Below, one piece after another: positions 11,588 through 20,173 of a stretch of 64,000 nucleotides of DNA. Both the position numbers and the translations under genes were made by a program. The notes below the pieces were generated by a model. That model saw nothing but the letters and a program-made list of their open reading frames with translations. It was not told the origin of the DNA and did no database searches. The DNA lies in assembly GCF_008017535.1 (NCBI RefSeq), contig NZ_VRUA01000007.1, forward strand, positions 1 to 64,000, in the 5' to 3' direction. Within the stretch, counting starts at the first letter, position 1; each line of letters opens with the position of its first letter. This DNA is from Ottowia flava (lineage in GTDB: Bacteria; Pseudomonadota; Gammaproteobacteria; Burkholderiales; Burkholderiaceae_C).

Positions 11588-12277
11588 TCAGCCGACGTGC
11601 TTGGTGAAGAAAGCCAGGCTGCGCGCCAGCGCCGCCTCGGCCGCCGCAGCGCTGTAGCTGCCGCGCTGGTCGCAGTTGAAGCCGTGGTCGGCCTCGTACA
11701 GGTGCACTTCGACGTCCGGGTGCGCCTTTTCAAACGCCTTGACCGAATCGACCGTGATCCAGTGGTCCTTCTCGCCGAAGTGCGCCAGCACCGGCACCTG
11801 GGGCTGACGCGCCGATTCCTCGGCCGTGGTCATGCCGCCGCCGTAGTAGGTGACGGCCGCCGACAAACCCTTGGCCAGCGCCGCCGCGCGCCAGCTGAGC
11901 AAGCCGCCCCAGCAGTAGCCGACGATGCCGACCTTGCCGCCGCTTTCCTTGGCCGCGTAGTCGATCGCGGCCTGGATGTCGGGCAGCAGGCCGGGCGCTG
12001 GCAGGGCCTCGGCCTTGCCCTTCAGCTCGAAGCCGGCCTTCATGTCGGCGTCGGTATAGCCCATGTCCACGCCGGGCTGCACGCGCTGGAAGGTGGCCGG
12101 AGCCACGGCCACGTAGCCTGCCTTGGCGTAGCCGTCGGCGACGCTGCGGATGTGTGAGTTGACGCCAAAGATTTCCTGCAGCACCACGATGCCGCCGCGC
12201 GGCGGGCCTTCGGGGCGTGCCACATAGGCGGGGATCTTCTGGCCATCGGCCGAAGTGAGGTCTACGAACTGTCCCAC
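11588..12277 (-). CDS. Dienelactone hydrolase family protein
   Basis: These alpha/beta hydrolases use a Cys-Asp-His triad to open lactones such as dienelactone (chlorocatechol/3-oxoadipate routes), though many homologues act on other esters. Visible motifs are GYCWGG (nucleophile Cys, about residue 122), HFGEKDHW (Asp, about 170) and ADHGFNCD (His, about 202). Length is 229 aa. I place the start at GTG 12277 because AAGGAG lies 9 bases upstream; the longer frame starts from TTG inside the repeat boundary. The isomerase-like gene lies upstream on the same strand. Confidence 0.9.
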   Translation of the reverse strand: MGQFVDLTSADGQKIPAYVARPEGPPRGGIVVLQEIFGVNSHIRSVADGYAKAGYVAVAPATFQRVQPGVDMGYTDADMKAGFELKGKAEALPAPGLLPDIQAAIDYAAKESGGKVGIVGYCWGGLLSWRAAALAKGLSAAVTYYGGGMTTAEESARQPQVPVLAHFGEKDHWITVDSVKAFEKAHPDVEVHLYEADHGFNCDQRGSYSAAAAEAALARSLAFFTKHVG

Positions 12278-12295
12278 GGGAATTTGCTCCTTATT

Positions 12296-12334
12296 CAATA
12301 GCTGTTTGCGCTGATGGTTGTAGGGCTAAATGCC
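12296..12334 (+). repeat. TGCGCA dispersed repeat, copy 4
   Basis: CAATAGCTGTTTGCGCTGATGG then TTGTAGGGCTAAATGCC. It fills the gap between the isomerase stop and the dienelactone hydrolase leader. Confidence 0.8.
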
Positions 12335-12336
12335 AA

Positions 12337-12936
12337 TCAGACACTCAGCCTGCGTTGCAGGAAGTCGAGCCGGTCCTGGCCCCAGAACATCTCGCCTTCG
12401 ACGATGTAGGTGGGCGCGCCGAACACGCCGGCGTCGATCGCCGCCTGCGTGTGCGCGTCGTAACGCGCCTGCGTCTCGGCGCCGCGCGATTGCGCCAGCC
12501 GCTCGGTCGGCAGGTCGGTCTCGTCCAGCAGCTCGGCCAGTGTGCCGTCGCTGGCAATATCGCGCTCTTCGCGCCAGCAGGCCGCGAACACCGCGCCCGA
12601 CAGGCGCATGGCCGCGTCCATGCCGTCGGCGTGCGCCACCAGCGTGATCAGCAGCGACGACGGCGCGGCGTCCGCCGGAAAGTACTTGGGCTCGGGGTTG
12701 AGCGCCATGCCCAGGTGCTCGGCAAAGCGGCGCAGCTCCAGCAGGCGGTAGGCCTGGCGCTGCGGCGCGCGCTTGGGCAGCGGCAGGCCGCCCGACGCGG
12801 CGAACACGCGGTTGAAGTCGACCGGCAACACGCGCACCTCGCGCCGGTGCGCCGCCAGCAGCGCCAACAGCCGGTCGTGACCCAGGTAGGTCCAGGGGCT
12901 GGGCGCAGAGAAGTAGTAGTCGATGGCACGGTTCAT
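12337..12936 (-). CDS. 2-hydroxychromene-2-carboxylate isomerase family protein (DsbA fold)
   Basis: The 199-residue protein is a kappa-class GST/DsbA-fold enzyme. It starts MNRAIDYYFSAPSPWTYLGH, where the Ser before PW is the usual glutathione-contacting residue, and has VFGAPTYIVEGEMFWGQDRL with the cis-Pro loop and the conserved FWGQDRL ending. Members isomerise 2-hydroxychromene-2-carboxylate in naphthalene degradation (NahD), but many catalyse other glutathione-dependent isomerisations. No other naphthalene genes are nearby, so the substrate is open. Confidence 0.87.
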   Translation of the reverse strand: MNRAIDYYFSAPSPWTYLGHDRLLALLAAHRREVRVLPVDFNRVFAASGGLPLPKRAPQRQAYRLLELRRFAEHLGMALNPEPKYFPADAAPSSLLITLVAHADGMDAAMRLSGAVFAACWREERDIASDGTLAELLDETDLPTERLAQSRGAETQARYDAHTQAAIDAGVFGAPTYIVEGEMFWGQDRLDFLQRRLSV

Positions 12937-13010
12937 GGCGGCTTTCCTGATCCTGATAATGCGTTGAGACTTTTTTACCCCGTTCCCCCCATTCTTGCAG
13001 GAGACAGGTT

Positions 13011-13760
13011 ATGAGCGACAAAGTGCTTCTGGTTACCGGTGGCAGCCGAGGTATCGGCGCCGCCACCGCGCGCCTGGCCGCCCGCGCCGGCTGGGCCGTG
13101 GCGGTGAACTACACCGCCAATTCGCTGGCCGCCGACGAAGTGGTGCGCGCCATCCGCGCCGGCGGCGGGCGTGCCATTGCGGTGCAGGCAGACGTCGCCG
13201 ACGAGGCGCAGGTGCTGAAGATGTACGAGCACATCGACGCCAAGCTGGGGCGCCTCACCGGCCTGGTCAACAACGCCGGCGTGGTCGACCGCGCCCAGCG
13301 CGTGGAAGACATGAGCGTGGCACGCTGGCGCCGCATGTTCGATATCAACGTGATCGGCGCCTTCCTGTGCGCGCGCGAGGCGGTGCGCCGCATGTCGACG
13401 AAGCACGGCGGCAGCGGCGGCGCCATCGTCAACCTCAGCAGCGCGGCCGCGCGCCTGGGGGCCCCCAACGAATACGTCGACTACGCCGCCGCCAAAAGCG
13501 CCATCGACGCCTTCACCATCGGCCTGGCCAAGGAAGTGGCCGGCGACGGCATCCGCGTGAACGCCGTGCGCCCCGGCCTGATCGACACCGAAATCCACGC
13601 CTCCGGCGGCCGCCCCGACCGCGTGGAAGCCCTGAAGCACCAGGTCCCCATGCAGCGCGGCGGCACCGCCGACGAAGTCGCACAAACCATCCTGTGGCTG
13701 CTGTCGGATGCGGCCAGCTACACGACGATGTCGCTGGTGGAGGTGTCGGGGGCGCGCTGA
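13011..13760 (+). CDS. SDR-family oxidoreductase (FabG/glucose dehydrogenase-like)
   Basis: This classical short-chain dehydrogenase has 249 residues, with TGGSRGIG (about residue 9, cofactor loop), NNAG (about 90), the catalytic Ser in NLSSA (about 142) and YAAAKS (Tyr/Lys, about 158). A strong AGGAGACAGGTT ribosome site precedes ATG 13011. It is divergent from the isomerase gene and followed by the MaoC-like gene after about 95 bases. The substrate is unknown. Confidence 0.92.
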   Translation: MSDKVLLVTGGSRGIGAATARLAARAGWAVAVNYTANSLAADEVVRAIRAGGGRAIAVQADVADEAQVLKMYEHIDAKLGRLTGLVNNAGVVDRAQRVEDMSVARWRRMFDINVIGAFLCAREAVRRMSTKHGGSGGAIVNLSSAAARLGAPNEYVDYAAAKSAIDAFTIGLAKEVAGDGIRVNAVRPGLIDTEIHASGGRPDRVEALKHQVPMQRGGTADEVAQTILWLLSDAASYTTMSLVEVSGAR

Positions 13761-13856
13761 GCACCTGCAGCATGAAACCTTGGCGACACGCGTTGCCGGC
13801 CACGCCCGCCGACTTGGCTATCCTCCCTTGACCCCTTTTTGCCACCTGGACCTGCC

Positions 13857-14354
13857 GTGACCGACACCGCTTCACCCACCATCAAGTACTACTGGGAAGA
13901 CCTGCCCGTGGGCACCACCATCGAGCTGGGCAGCCTGACCGTGGACCGCGCCGAGGTGATCGATTTCGCCAGCAAGTACGACCCGCAGCCGTTTCATCTG
14001 GACGACGAAGCCGCCGCCCGGTCGATGTTCGGGCGGCTGGCGGCGTCCGGCTGGCACACCTGCGCGATGGTGATGGGGCTGATGGCGCGCAACTTTCTGC
14101 AGCAGTCGTCGAGCCTCGGATCGCCGGGGCTGGAAAAGCTGAAGTGGCTGAAGCCGGTGTACCCCGACGACACGATCACGCTGCGCCAGCGGATCATTGA
14201 ATCGCGCCCGATGAATTCGCGGCCCGATGTGGGCCTGGTGCGCACGCTGTGGGAGGCGTTCAACCAGCACGGCGAGCAGGTGCTGATGATGGACGGCTAC
14301 GGCATGTTCCGGCGCCGCACGCCGGGCGCCGCAGCGCCCGAAGCACCGGTTTGA
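13857..14354 (+). CDS. MaoC-like (R)-hydratase / dehydratase, hot-dog fold
   Basis: The 165-residue protein has the MaoC hydratase signature: FASKYDPQPFHLDDEAA, whose Asp and His are the expected catalytic pair, and GWHTCAMVMGL. Such enzymes hydrate enoyl-CoA or related thioesters. I use GTG 13857; an earlier TTG at 13839 is unlikely. It follows the SDR gene, which suggests a reductase-hydratase pair, but no specific pathway is evident. Confidence 0.87.
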   Translation: MTDTASPTIKYYWEDLPVGTTIELGSLTVDRAEVIDFASKYDPQPFHLDDEAAARSMFGRLAASGWHTCAMVMGLMARNFLQQSSSLGSPGLEKLKWLKPVYPDDTITLRQRIIESRPMNSRPDVGLVRTLWEAFNQHGEQVLMMDGYGMFRRRTPGAAAPEAPV

Positions 14355-14648
14355 TGCGTTTTGGGGCGCCAGCCCTTGCCACCTCTGCGCAAGCAGCTCT
14401 GTTTTTGGCAGCAGTTATTGCTGATCTGTGCGTCGCCCTGGTTGGCGCGCTGGCAGCCGTCAGAGGCAACGCACGGCAGCCGGCCCGCAGGTGATCGTCC
14501 ACGCCAACGATCACATCATCCAGTTGCCTGCCAGCCCATGGCTGGTGCGCGCAGCCGGCTGCGAAATGATGAGCTTCCGTGCCGCCAGGCAGGCGCCTTG
14601 AGCAGGGCAGAGACGGCCATTGCCGCCGAGCGTTCGATCAACGGCGGG
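14355..14648. other. Intergenic stretch without a gene
   Basis: About 290 bases lie between the MaoC-like gene and the convergent lipoprotein gene. It contains one TGCGCA repeat copy (14363-14406). The short frames here do not resemble proteins. I see no RNA gene or clear terminator. Confidence 0.5.
14363..14406 (-). repeat. TGCGCA dispersed repeat, copy 5
   Basis: Read on the minus strand: AGAGCTGCTTGCGCAGAGG then AAGGGCTGGCGCCCC. It matches the consensus and lies just after the MaoC-like gene. Confidence 0.75.
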
Positions 14649-15305
14649 TTACCGCGGCGCAGGCGCCGGCACACTTTGTACCCAGGCCACGGCCTGCTTG
14701 ACGGCCTCGTCGGTGGCCGCGCGCAGGGCGCTGACGCCGCCGGCCGCATCGGCACTGGGCGCCGGCTTGCGCACCACGATGGTGTGCTGACCCAGCAGGC
14801 GCGTGGATTGTGCAGCGGGCGCGATCAGGGTCAGGCGCAGGCGCACCACACCTTCGCTGACGCCGGGCGCGCTGAAGATCTGCGCAAATTCGTCCAGGCG
14901 CGCGCGCAGCTCGACTGGGGCCAGGCCCATGCCGACGTCAACGACCGGGCGCGTGGCGGCCAGACCTTCGCGCAGGCGCTGGGTCACCAGCTGAGGCGGC
15001 GACATGGTCCAACGCGCCTGGGCGTAGGGGCGGGGTTGCTGGCCGTCGCCGCTGTACATCAGGCGGTAGACCACGGCGGTACCGTCGATGGCCTGCGTGG
15101 CCTCAATCGCGTCCAGCGCCAGGGCCGGGCCGCTCGCCGTGGTGCTGGACGCCAGCGCCAGCGGGGGGCCCAGGTCGTACGGCTCGGGGCGCGTGGGTTT
15201 GTCGGGCAGGGGCAGCGAGCAGGCGCTCAAAAACACCAGCACTGCCATCGAGCAAAATACGGCGCCATCCCTTGTCAGACGTGCGCAAGCAGCTATTGAT
15301 TTCAT
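14649..15305 (-). CDS. ABC-type transport auxiliary lipoprotein (PqiC/Mla-associated family)
   Basis: The 218-residue lipoprotein has a lipobox LSAC (Cys about residue 29) after a hydrophobic segment, then the YDLGPP strand typical of the family (YDL.G..). These outer-membrane lipoproteins partner MCE transporters that move phospholipids across the periplasm. GAGGAAACT precedes ATG 15305. It is the last gene of the MlaE-MlaF-MCE set, 7 bases after the MCE gene. Its signal peptide N-region (KSIAACAR) is encoded by a TGCGCA repeat. Confidence 0.85.
   Translation of the reverse strand: MKSIAACARLTRDGAVFCSMAVLVFLSACSLPLPDKPTRPEPYDLGPPLALASSTTASGPALALDAIEATQAIDGTAVVYRLMYSGDGQQPRPYAQARWTMSPPQLVTQRLREGLAATRPVVDVGMGLAPVELRARLDEFAQIFSAPGVSEGVVRLRLTLIAPAAQSTRLLGQHTIVVRKPAPSADAAGGVSALRAATDEAVKQAVAWVQSVPAPAPR
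15257..15301 (-). repeat. TGCGCA dispersed repeat, copy 6, inside a signal-peptide coding region
   Basis: On the minus strand TCAATAGCTGCTTGCGCA, then GACAAGGGATGGCGCCG, matches the consensus. It encodes SIAACAR at residues 3-9 of the lipoprotein signal peptide and beyond, in-frame. Confidence 0.8.
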
Positions 15306-15312
15306 AGTTTCC

Positions 15313-16281
15313 TCAGGGGCCACCGGGCGCTGTGGCGGGCTCATGGTAGCCAGGCTCGCCCGGCCCCGGCGGCACAGCGCCAGAGCCGTAGATGAAGGCC
15401 TGCGGGTTCTCGCTGAGCGAGTTGGCGATGCGGTCGAGCCGGCGGATGGTGCGGCTGGCGTCCTCGGTCAGGTTCTGGATGCGCGGCAGGGTATTGGTGG
15501 TGACGGTGTTGGCGCTCTCGCCAAGCCGGTCGACCACGCCACCCGGGCCGGTGACGCGCTTGAGGCCCTTGTCGAGCTCGCCCACGGTGCCGTCAAGGTT
15601 GGCGGCGGTGACACGCACCTGCGAGGCCGCCTTGTCGATGGTAGCGAGCGTGCCGCTGGTCTGCTTGACCAGGCTGTCCAGTTTGACGCTCTGGATCGTC
15701 TTGTCAGTGTTGGCGGCCAGCTGGTTGATGCTCTTGGCGGCAGAGCCGATTTCGGTCAGCGCGGTGGTCAGCGCGGCCTGGTTGTCGGCGCCCAGCATCT
15801 GGTTAATTCGGTCGGTCGCCTTACCGACTTTTTCGACCAGCTCGCTCGCCATGTCCTGCAGCTGGCCAAGCGCGTTGGGCTTGAGCGGGATGCGCGGCGG
15901 CCCGTTGGGCCCGGCGGGCGGCGGCGCAGTGGAACTGCCATCGTCGTCAAGCTGCACGAACGACAGGCCGGTGACGCCCTGGAAGGCGAGCGTGGCGAAG
16001 GTCGACTGGGTGACGGGGGCGTTGCGGTCGACGGCAATCTCGACCAGCACGTTGCCGGGCTTGGCGGGGTCAAAGTCGATGTCGAGCACCTTGCCGACGG
16101 CCACGCCCTTGAAGCGCACGGCCGCCTGCGGCTGCAGGCCGGTGACGGCGTCGCTGGTGGTCATCTCGTAGCGCGTGGTGCTGACGGTATCGCGCATCAG
16201 CCAACTGACCATGCCGACCAGCAGCGCAGTGACGACCAGCACGAAAATGCCGGCCGCGAAAGCGTGGGCTTTGTTTTCCAT
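15313..16281 (-). CDS. MCE/MlaD-family substrate-binding protein
   Basis: The 322-residue protein has one N-terminal membrane helix (residues 9-29) and an MCE domain (about 35-115, with VRFKGVAVGKVLDIDFD), then a long helical region (about 150-290) rich in Leu/Ala/Thr, as in MlaD/PqiB relatives that form hexameric lipid-transfer rings or tubes. The C-terminus is Pro/Gly-rich. It is six bases downstream of the ATPase gene, within a four-gene lipid transport operon. Confidence 0.92.
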   Translation of the reverse strand: MENKAHAFAAGIFVLVVTALLVGMVSWLMRDTVSTTRYEMTTSDAVTGLQPQAAVRFKGVAVGKVLDIDFDPAKPGNVLVEIAVDRNAPVTQSTFATLAFQGVTGLSFVQLDDDGSSTAPPPAGPNGPPRIPLKPNALGQLQDMASELVEKVGKATDRINQMLGADNQAALTTALTEIGSAAKSINQLAANTDKTIQSVKLDSLVKQTSGTLATIDKAASQVRVTAANLDGTVGELDKGLKRVTGPGGVVDRLGESANTVTTNTLPRIQNLTEDASRTIRRLDRIANSLSENPQAFIYGSGAVPPGPGEPGYHEPATAPGGP

Positions 16282-16287
16282 GGCGGC

Positions 16288-17190
16288 TTATTGTCCTTTC
16301 TGTGGCGTGGGCGCGCCGGCAACAGGGAGAGCAGGCGCATCGTCGCCGCGCCGGGCCTTGAGCAGTTCCATCGCGCGCAGGCCGCGCTCCCCCAGAAAAA
16401 AGTGCTTGATGAAGGGGTGATCGAAGGCCAGCACCTCCTGCACCGGCGCGTTGACGATAACGTGCTGGTCGGCCAGCACCGCCACCCGCGAGGACAGCTC
16501 GAACAGCGTGTCGAGATCGTGCGTGACCATCACCACGGTCAGGCCCAGTTGCTGATGCAGCGAACGCAGCAGGGTGACGAAGGCGTCGGAGCTGTCCGGG
16601 TCCAAGCCGGCCGTGGGCTCGTCGAGCATGAGCAGGGGCGGGTCCATGATCAGCGCGCGCGCCAGCGCCACGCGCTTGATCATGCCGCCCGACAGGTCGG
16701 ATGGCATCTTGGTGGCGTCCCCGGCTTTCAGGCCAACCATCTCCAGCTTGAGCATGGCCGCTTCGCGCACCAGCTCCTCGGGCAGCACACCGGTTTCGCG
16801 CAGCGGAAAGGCGATGTTGTCCAGCACGCTGAAGGCCGAGAACAGCGCGCCCTGCTGGAACAGCATGCCCACGCGCGCAGCCGCACCTTCGCGCGACAGT
16901 TCGCTGACCGGCCGGCCAAGCACCTCGATGGTGCCTTTGGCCGGGGTGTTCAAGCCCAGCATCTGGCGCAGCAGCACGGTCTTGCCGGTGCCGGAGCCGC
17001 CCACCAGCGTAAGCACCTCGCCGCGCAGCACGGTCAGGTTCAGGTCCTTGTGGACCACCACCTCGCCGGCGCCCACGACGGGAAAGACGCTCCACAGGCC
17101 GCGCACCTCGATCAGCGGCTGCCCCGGCGCCGGCAGGGCCGGCAGCGTGTCGTCTGCCAGGCCGGTGCGGGGTTCACGCATCAGGTTCAT
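16288..17190 (-). CDS. ABC transporter ATP-binding protein, MlaF type
   Basis: The 300-residue ATPase has Walker A GGSGTGKTV (about residue 64), Q-loop FQQGALFS, signature LSGGM (about 167), Walker B LLMLDEPTAGLDP (about 187) and the switch His in VTHDLD. The sequence following the signature (KRVALARAL) is typical of Mla/MCE importers. It pairs with the permease three bases upstream. The C-terminal 30 residues are an extension. It likely powers phospholipid movement across the inner membrane. Confidence 0.93.
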   Translation of the reverse strand: MNLMREPRTGLADDTLPALPAPGQPLIEVRGLWSVFPVVGAGEVVVHKDLNLTVLRGEVLTLVGGSGTGKTVLLRQMLGLNTPAKGTIEVLGRPVSELSREGAAARVGMLFQQGALFSAFSVLDNIAFPLRETGVLPEELVREAAMLKLEMVGLKAGDATKMPSDLSGGMIKRVALARALIMDPPLLMLDEPTAGLDPDSSDAFVTLLRSLHQQLGLTVVMVTHDLDTLFELSSRVAVLADQHVIVNAPVQEVLAFDHPFIKHFFLGERGLRAMELLKARRGDDAPALPVAGAPTPQKGQ

Positions 17191-17193
17191 GGT

Positions 17194-18315
17194 CTAGATA
17201 CCCACGCTCTTGAACATCACCGCGAACAGCGCGTCGATCAGGATCACCGCCGTGATCGAGGCGACCACGGATGAGGTCGTGCCCTGGCCAAGGCTTTCGG
17301 TGTTGGGCTTCACGCGCAGGCCATAGTGGCAGCCGATCAGCGCGATCGACAGGCCGAACACCACCGACTTGGCCATGGCCAGCGTCAGGTTGGCCACCGG
17401 CACGGCCTTGGGCATGGCTTCCATGAAATAGCTCGGCGTGATGCCGAGGGTGATGTCCGCCGCCAGCATGCCGCCGATCAGCGCGGCCAGCGTGGTCCAG
17501 GCCGAAATCAGCGGCATGACGATGGCCAGCGCCATGGCACGCGGCATGACCAGGCGGAACCCGGCGGGAATGCCCAGCACGCGCATGGCGTCCAGCTCTT
17601 CGGTGACGCGCATCACGCCAATCTGCGCCGTGATGGCCGAACCGGAGCGGCCGGCAATCAGGACCGCGGCCAGCAGCGGCCCGAGTTCGCGGATCAGCGC
17701 CAGCCCCAGGATGTTGACGATGAAAGTCTCGGCGCCGAACTGGCGCAGCACTTGGCTCATCAGGTAGGCCAGCACCACCCCGATCAGGAAACCCACCAGC
17801 GCCGTGATTGGCAGCGCCTGCGCGCCGATGTGGAACAGGTGGCCCGAGAAATCACGCCACGGCCCCTTGTGGGGACGCGCCAGCAGGCGCAGCAGGTCCA
17901 GCAGCAACTGCCCCATCAAGGCCACGAAATCGCGCACCTGGCCCATGGCCTGCACCACACCCAAGCCCAGCGCACCAACGCGGTCGCTGAGCGTGGTGCG
18001 TGGATGCGCTGGCGGCGGGTTTTCGCCGTATTGGGCTACCCGCTCGAGCACGGCGCGCTGGTCTTCGTCGACCTCCAGCCGTGTGGGCCAGCGGCGCCCC
18101 CAGTGGTCCCACAGCATCAACGCGCCCAGGTGATCGAGCAACTGGACAGGCCGGAGATCCCAGGCCGCGACGTCCTTCAACCCGGTCAGCGCACCTTCAG
18201 CCCGGCGCAGTTGCGCAGGCGTGGTCAACTGCAGCGCGTTCCACTGGCCGCGCAGCACGGCAATCCGCCCCTCGGGCGTCTGGTCGGTGGCGATGGTCGG
18301 CGATGTGTCGGGCAT
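17194..18315 (-). CDS. MlaE-family ABC permease with N-terminal STAS-like region
   Basis: The 373-residue permease has about five membrane segments from residue 145 onward and the MlaE signature around RELGPLLAAVLIAGRSGSAITA and ELDAMRVLGI. The first 110 residues are soluble and resemble the STAS-like extension of the longer MlaE group (as in YrbE-like proteins with a fused MlaB-type domain). First gene of the Mla-like operon (permease, ATPase, MCE, lipoprotein); no separate MlaB or MlaC gene is seen. Confidence 0.9.
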   Translation of the reverse strand: MPDTSPTIATDQTPEGRIAVLRGQWNALQLTTPAQLRRAEGALTGLKDVAAWDLRPVQLLDHLGALMLWDHWGRRWPTRLEVDEDQRAVLERVAQYGENPPPAHPRTTLSDRVGALGLGVVQAMGQVRDFVALMGQLLLDLLRLLARPHKGPWRDFSGHLFHIGAQALPITALVGFLIGVVLAYLMSQVLRQFGAETFIVNILGLALIRELGPLLAAVLIAGRSGSAITAQIGVMRVTEELDAMRVLGIPAGFRLVMPRAMALAIVMPLISAWTTLAALIGGMLAADITLGITPSYFMEAMPKAVPVANLTLAMAKSVVFGLSIALIGCHYGLRVKPNTESLGQGTTSSVVASITAVILIDALFAVMFKSVGI

Positions 18316-18670
18316 GCGTTGCGCAGACGGCGATGGCTACGGGGCTGAAAGACTCGAAAGCAAGGGCAGGCGTTTGTTGGCGCAGGGTTCAAGGTGCCGG
18401 AGCCTCAGCATCTGGCCGGGCTCCAGCCCGATGTCCATCCGGGCGCAAACCGCGATGGTAGCGCCCGCCAGACGTGCTACTGTCCACCGCTTTGACGCGA
18501 GCGGCTGTAGGCGCGCGCCTGACGCACCGACGCGGCAAGCGCGCGCGGCGGGGCCTGGACCAAGCTGATGGCTGCATCAGGCAGGCCTCATTGGTTACGA
18601 ATTTTTCCTCTTGTATGTGGAAAATGTCACGGCCGCCGTTAGGATCAACAGATTGTCACAAGGAGAAAGC
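18316..18670. other. Divergent intergenic region, Mla operon and bactofilin
   Basis: This 355-base region separates the divergent Mla-like operon and bactofilin gene and should hold both promoters. A TTTTCC / GGAAAA inverted repeat lies at 18603-18624, near the bactofilin start. A degraded TGCGCA-like segment may be present near 18320. No convincing gene is seen; the small frames lack coding character. Confidence 0.5.
18603..18624. promoter_or_regulatory. Dyad upstream of bactofilin
   Basis: TTTTCC (18603-18608) and GGAAAA (18619-18624) are inverted with a 10-base gap, in an AT-rich patch 47 bases before the bactofilin start. It could be an operator or part of the promoter. Low certainty. 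Confidence 0.3.
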
Positions 18671-19234
18671 ATGGCACTGCAAGGACCGTTTTTTGGCAAG
18701 CGCGACGAACCCACTCCCGCGCGTGCACCTGGCAGCTCTTCACTGGGCGGCACCAGTTCACTCGGTTCGGCGGGATCGTCTTCCAGCGCACAGCCGTTCA
18801 ACGCACCTGCGCCCGCAGCCGCCACCGCAGTACCAGCCGGTGCAGCGGAAAGCGGCGCCAAGCTGACCGTCGGTCCCAACATCAAGTTGAAGGGCGTCGA
18901 GATCACCGATTGCGACACGCTGGTTGTCGAGGGCACAGTGGAAGCCACCATGAATTCGCGCGTGATCCAGATCGCCGAACAAGGCGCCTTCAAGGGGTCG
19001 GCCGAGATCGACATCGCAGAAGTGCGCGGGGTATTTGACGGCAACCTGACAGTGCGCCAGAAGCTCGTGATCTTTTCCACCGGCAAGGTGACCGGCAAGA
19101 TCCGCTATGGCAAGATCGTGATCGAAGAAGGGGGACAACTCTCCGGTGAAATCACGTTCGGCACTTCCGGCGACAACGCCTCATCCACCAAAACCAGCGG
19201 CGCCAAGGGCGAGCAGATGGCCGTCGCGGCCTGA
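18671..19234 (+). CDS. Bactofilin (polymer-forming cytoskeletal protein)
   Basis: Bactofilins self-assemble into nucleotide-independent filaments that organise envelope enzymes and cell shape. The 187-residue protein has a Ser/Ala/Pro-rich N-terminal tail (1-70) and a DUF583 beta-helix core (about 70-165) with repeated hydrophobic strands such as LVVEGTVEATMNSRVIQI and GVFDGNLTVRQKL. AGGAGAAAGC precedes ATG 18671. A peptidoglycan link is common for the family; here the next gene encodes a lipoprotein of unknown role. Confidence 0.9.
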   Translation: MALQGPFFGKRDEPTPARAPGSSSLGGTSSLGSAGSSSSAQPFNAPAPAAATAVPAGAAESGAKLTVGPNIKLKGVEITDCDTLVVEGTVEATMNSRVIQIAEQGAFKGSAEIDIAEVRGVFDGNLTVRQKLVIFSTGKVTGKIRYGKIVIEEGGQLSGEITFGTSGDNASSTKTSGAKGEQMAVAA

Positions 19235-19289
19235 GCGCGAGCCGGCTACAGAGAGCTTTTCATTTCGCGGCGCCCCGGCGTCGCGCCCC

Positions 19290-20036
19290 ATGGCCGTTTC
19301 GACGGTCTTTTTCATGCCCATCGGGTATGCATTCGCGGCGCTGTGCCTGATGCTGCAAGTCGGGTGCATCAGCGATGCTTCGATCACGCGCGGCACTGTC
19401 CAGGGCGCCGATTTCCATCCTGGGGAGTTTCTGCAGAGCGAAGGCAACCGGGTGACCCAAGCGGGCATGCACGCCAACCAACTGAGCCTGGTACTGCTGG
19501 CCGACAAGCTTTACCGCCGCAACCCGACCGAATGGCGCAAGAGCGCACCGAGCCGTGAGGCCGCCCTGGCCCGGATCGAGGCGGCCATGCAATCGGGCGA
19601 AGCCTGGCCACCCCTGGCCGGGCGGCGCGATGTGGCGGCGCTGTCGCTGGCGCTGTCGCCCGAGTTCGCCGGCGACCGCGTCGCCGCCTTCATTTTGGGG
19701 TGCCAGGACACGATCGTGACCGCGCACGGCGGCAAGCGCGAGTTCTACTACCTCGACGGCGTGGACCCGCAGCACATCTACAACGCCGCCCGCAACATGG
19801 AAACCGCGCTGTGGGTGTTGAACACGCGGCGCGGCGCCAGTGGCCAGCCACTGCTGCTGTCCAACGAGATCGGCGGCGATCAGCGCAACCTGAGCTTCGA
19901 ACGGGAGTTCGGCAAGATCATCGGCCGGCTCGACCTGCTGGCCAGCTACATGACCGAGCGCTACCGCCGCGCCGCCATCAGCTATGCGCAAGGCGTGATC
20001 GCGGCGCCCATTCTGGCCTTCCTGCCGGTGAAGTGA
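19290..20036 (+). CDS. Putative lipoprotein of unknown function
   Basis: I do not recognise the family. The 248-residue frame has an N-terminal hydrophobic stretch and a lipobox-like LQVGC (Cys about residue 28), so it is probably lipid-anchored. The mature part is alpha-helical looking, with VTQAGMHANQLSLVLLADKLYRRNP, ILGCQDTIVTAHGGKREFYYLDG and a C-terminal hydrophobic stretch (GVIAAPILAFLP). The start is uncertain (ATG 19290 or 19314). It lies 55 bases after bactofilin on the same strand. Confidence 0.6.
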   Translation: MAVSTVFFMPIGYAFAALCLMLQVGCISDASITRGTVQGADFHPGEFLQSEGNRVTQAGMHANQLSLVLLADKLYRRNPTEWRKSAPSREAALARIEAAMQSGEAWPPLAGRRDVAALSLALSPEFAGDRVAAFILGCQDTIVTAHGGKREFYYLDGVDPQHIYNAARNMETALWVLNTRRGASGQPLLLSNEIGGDQRNLSFEREFGKIIGRLDLLASYMTERYRRAAISYAQGVIAAPILAFLPVK

Positions 20037-20173
20037 CCGCGCCGGTCATTCGCTGGGCAGCCCAAGGCTGCTGCCCACGGGCTGGCCTGGCTGTCCAACC
20101 CGCTACCATCGGCCGCAAGGGCACCTGACGGTGACCACCTCTTCCCTCTTTTTTGATCCCGGAGAACATACCA

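Noticed and set aside
14355-14648. Possible small gene between the MaoC-like and lipoprotein genes
   Set aside because: Short frames on both strands have no recognisable protein features and the region includes a dispersed repeat.
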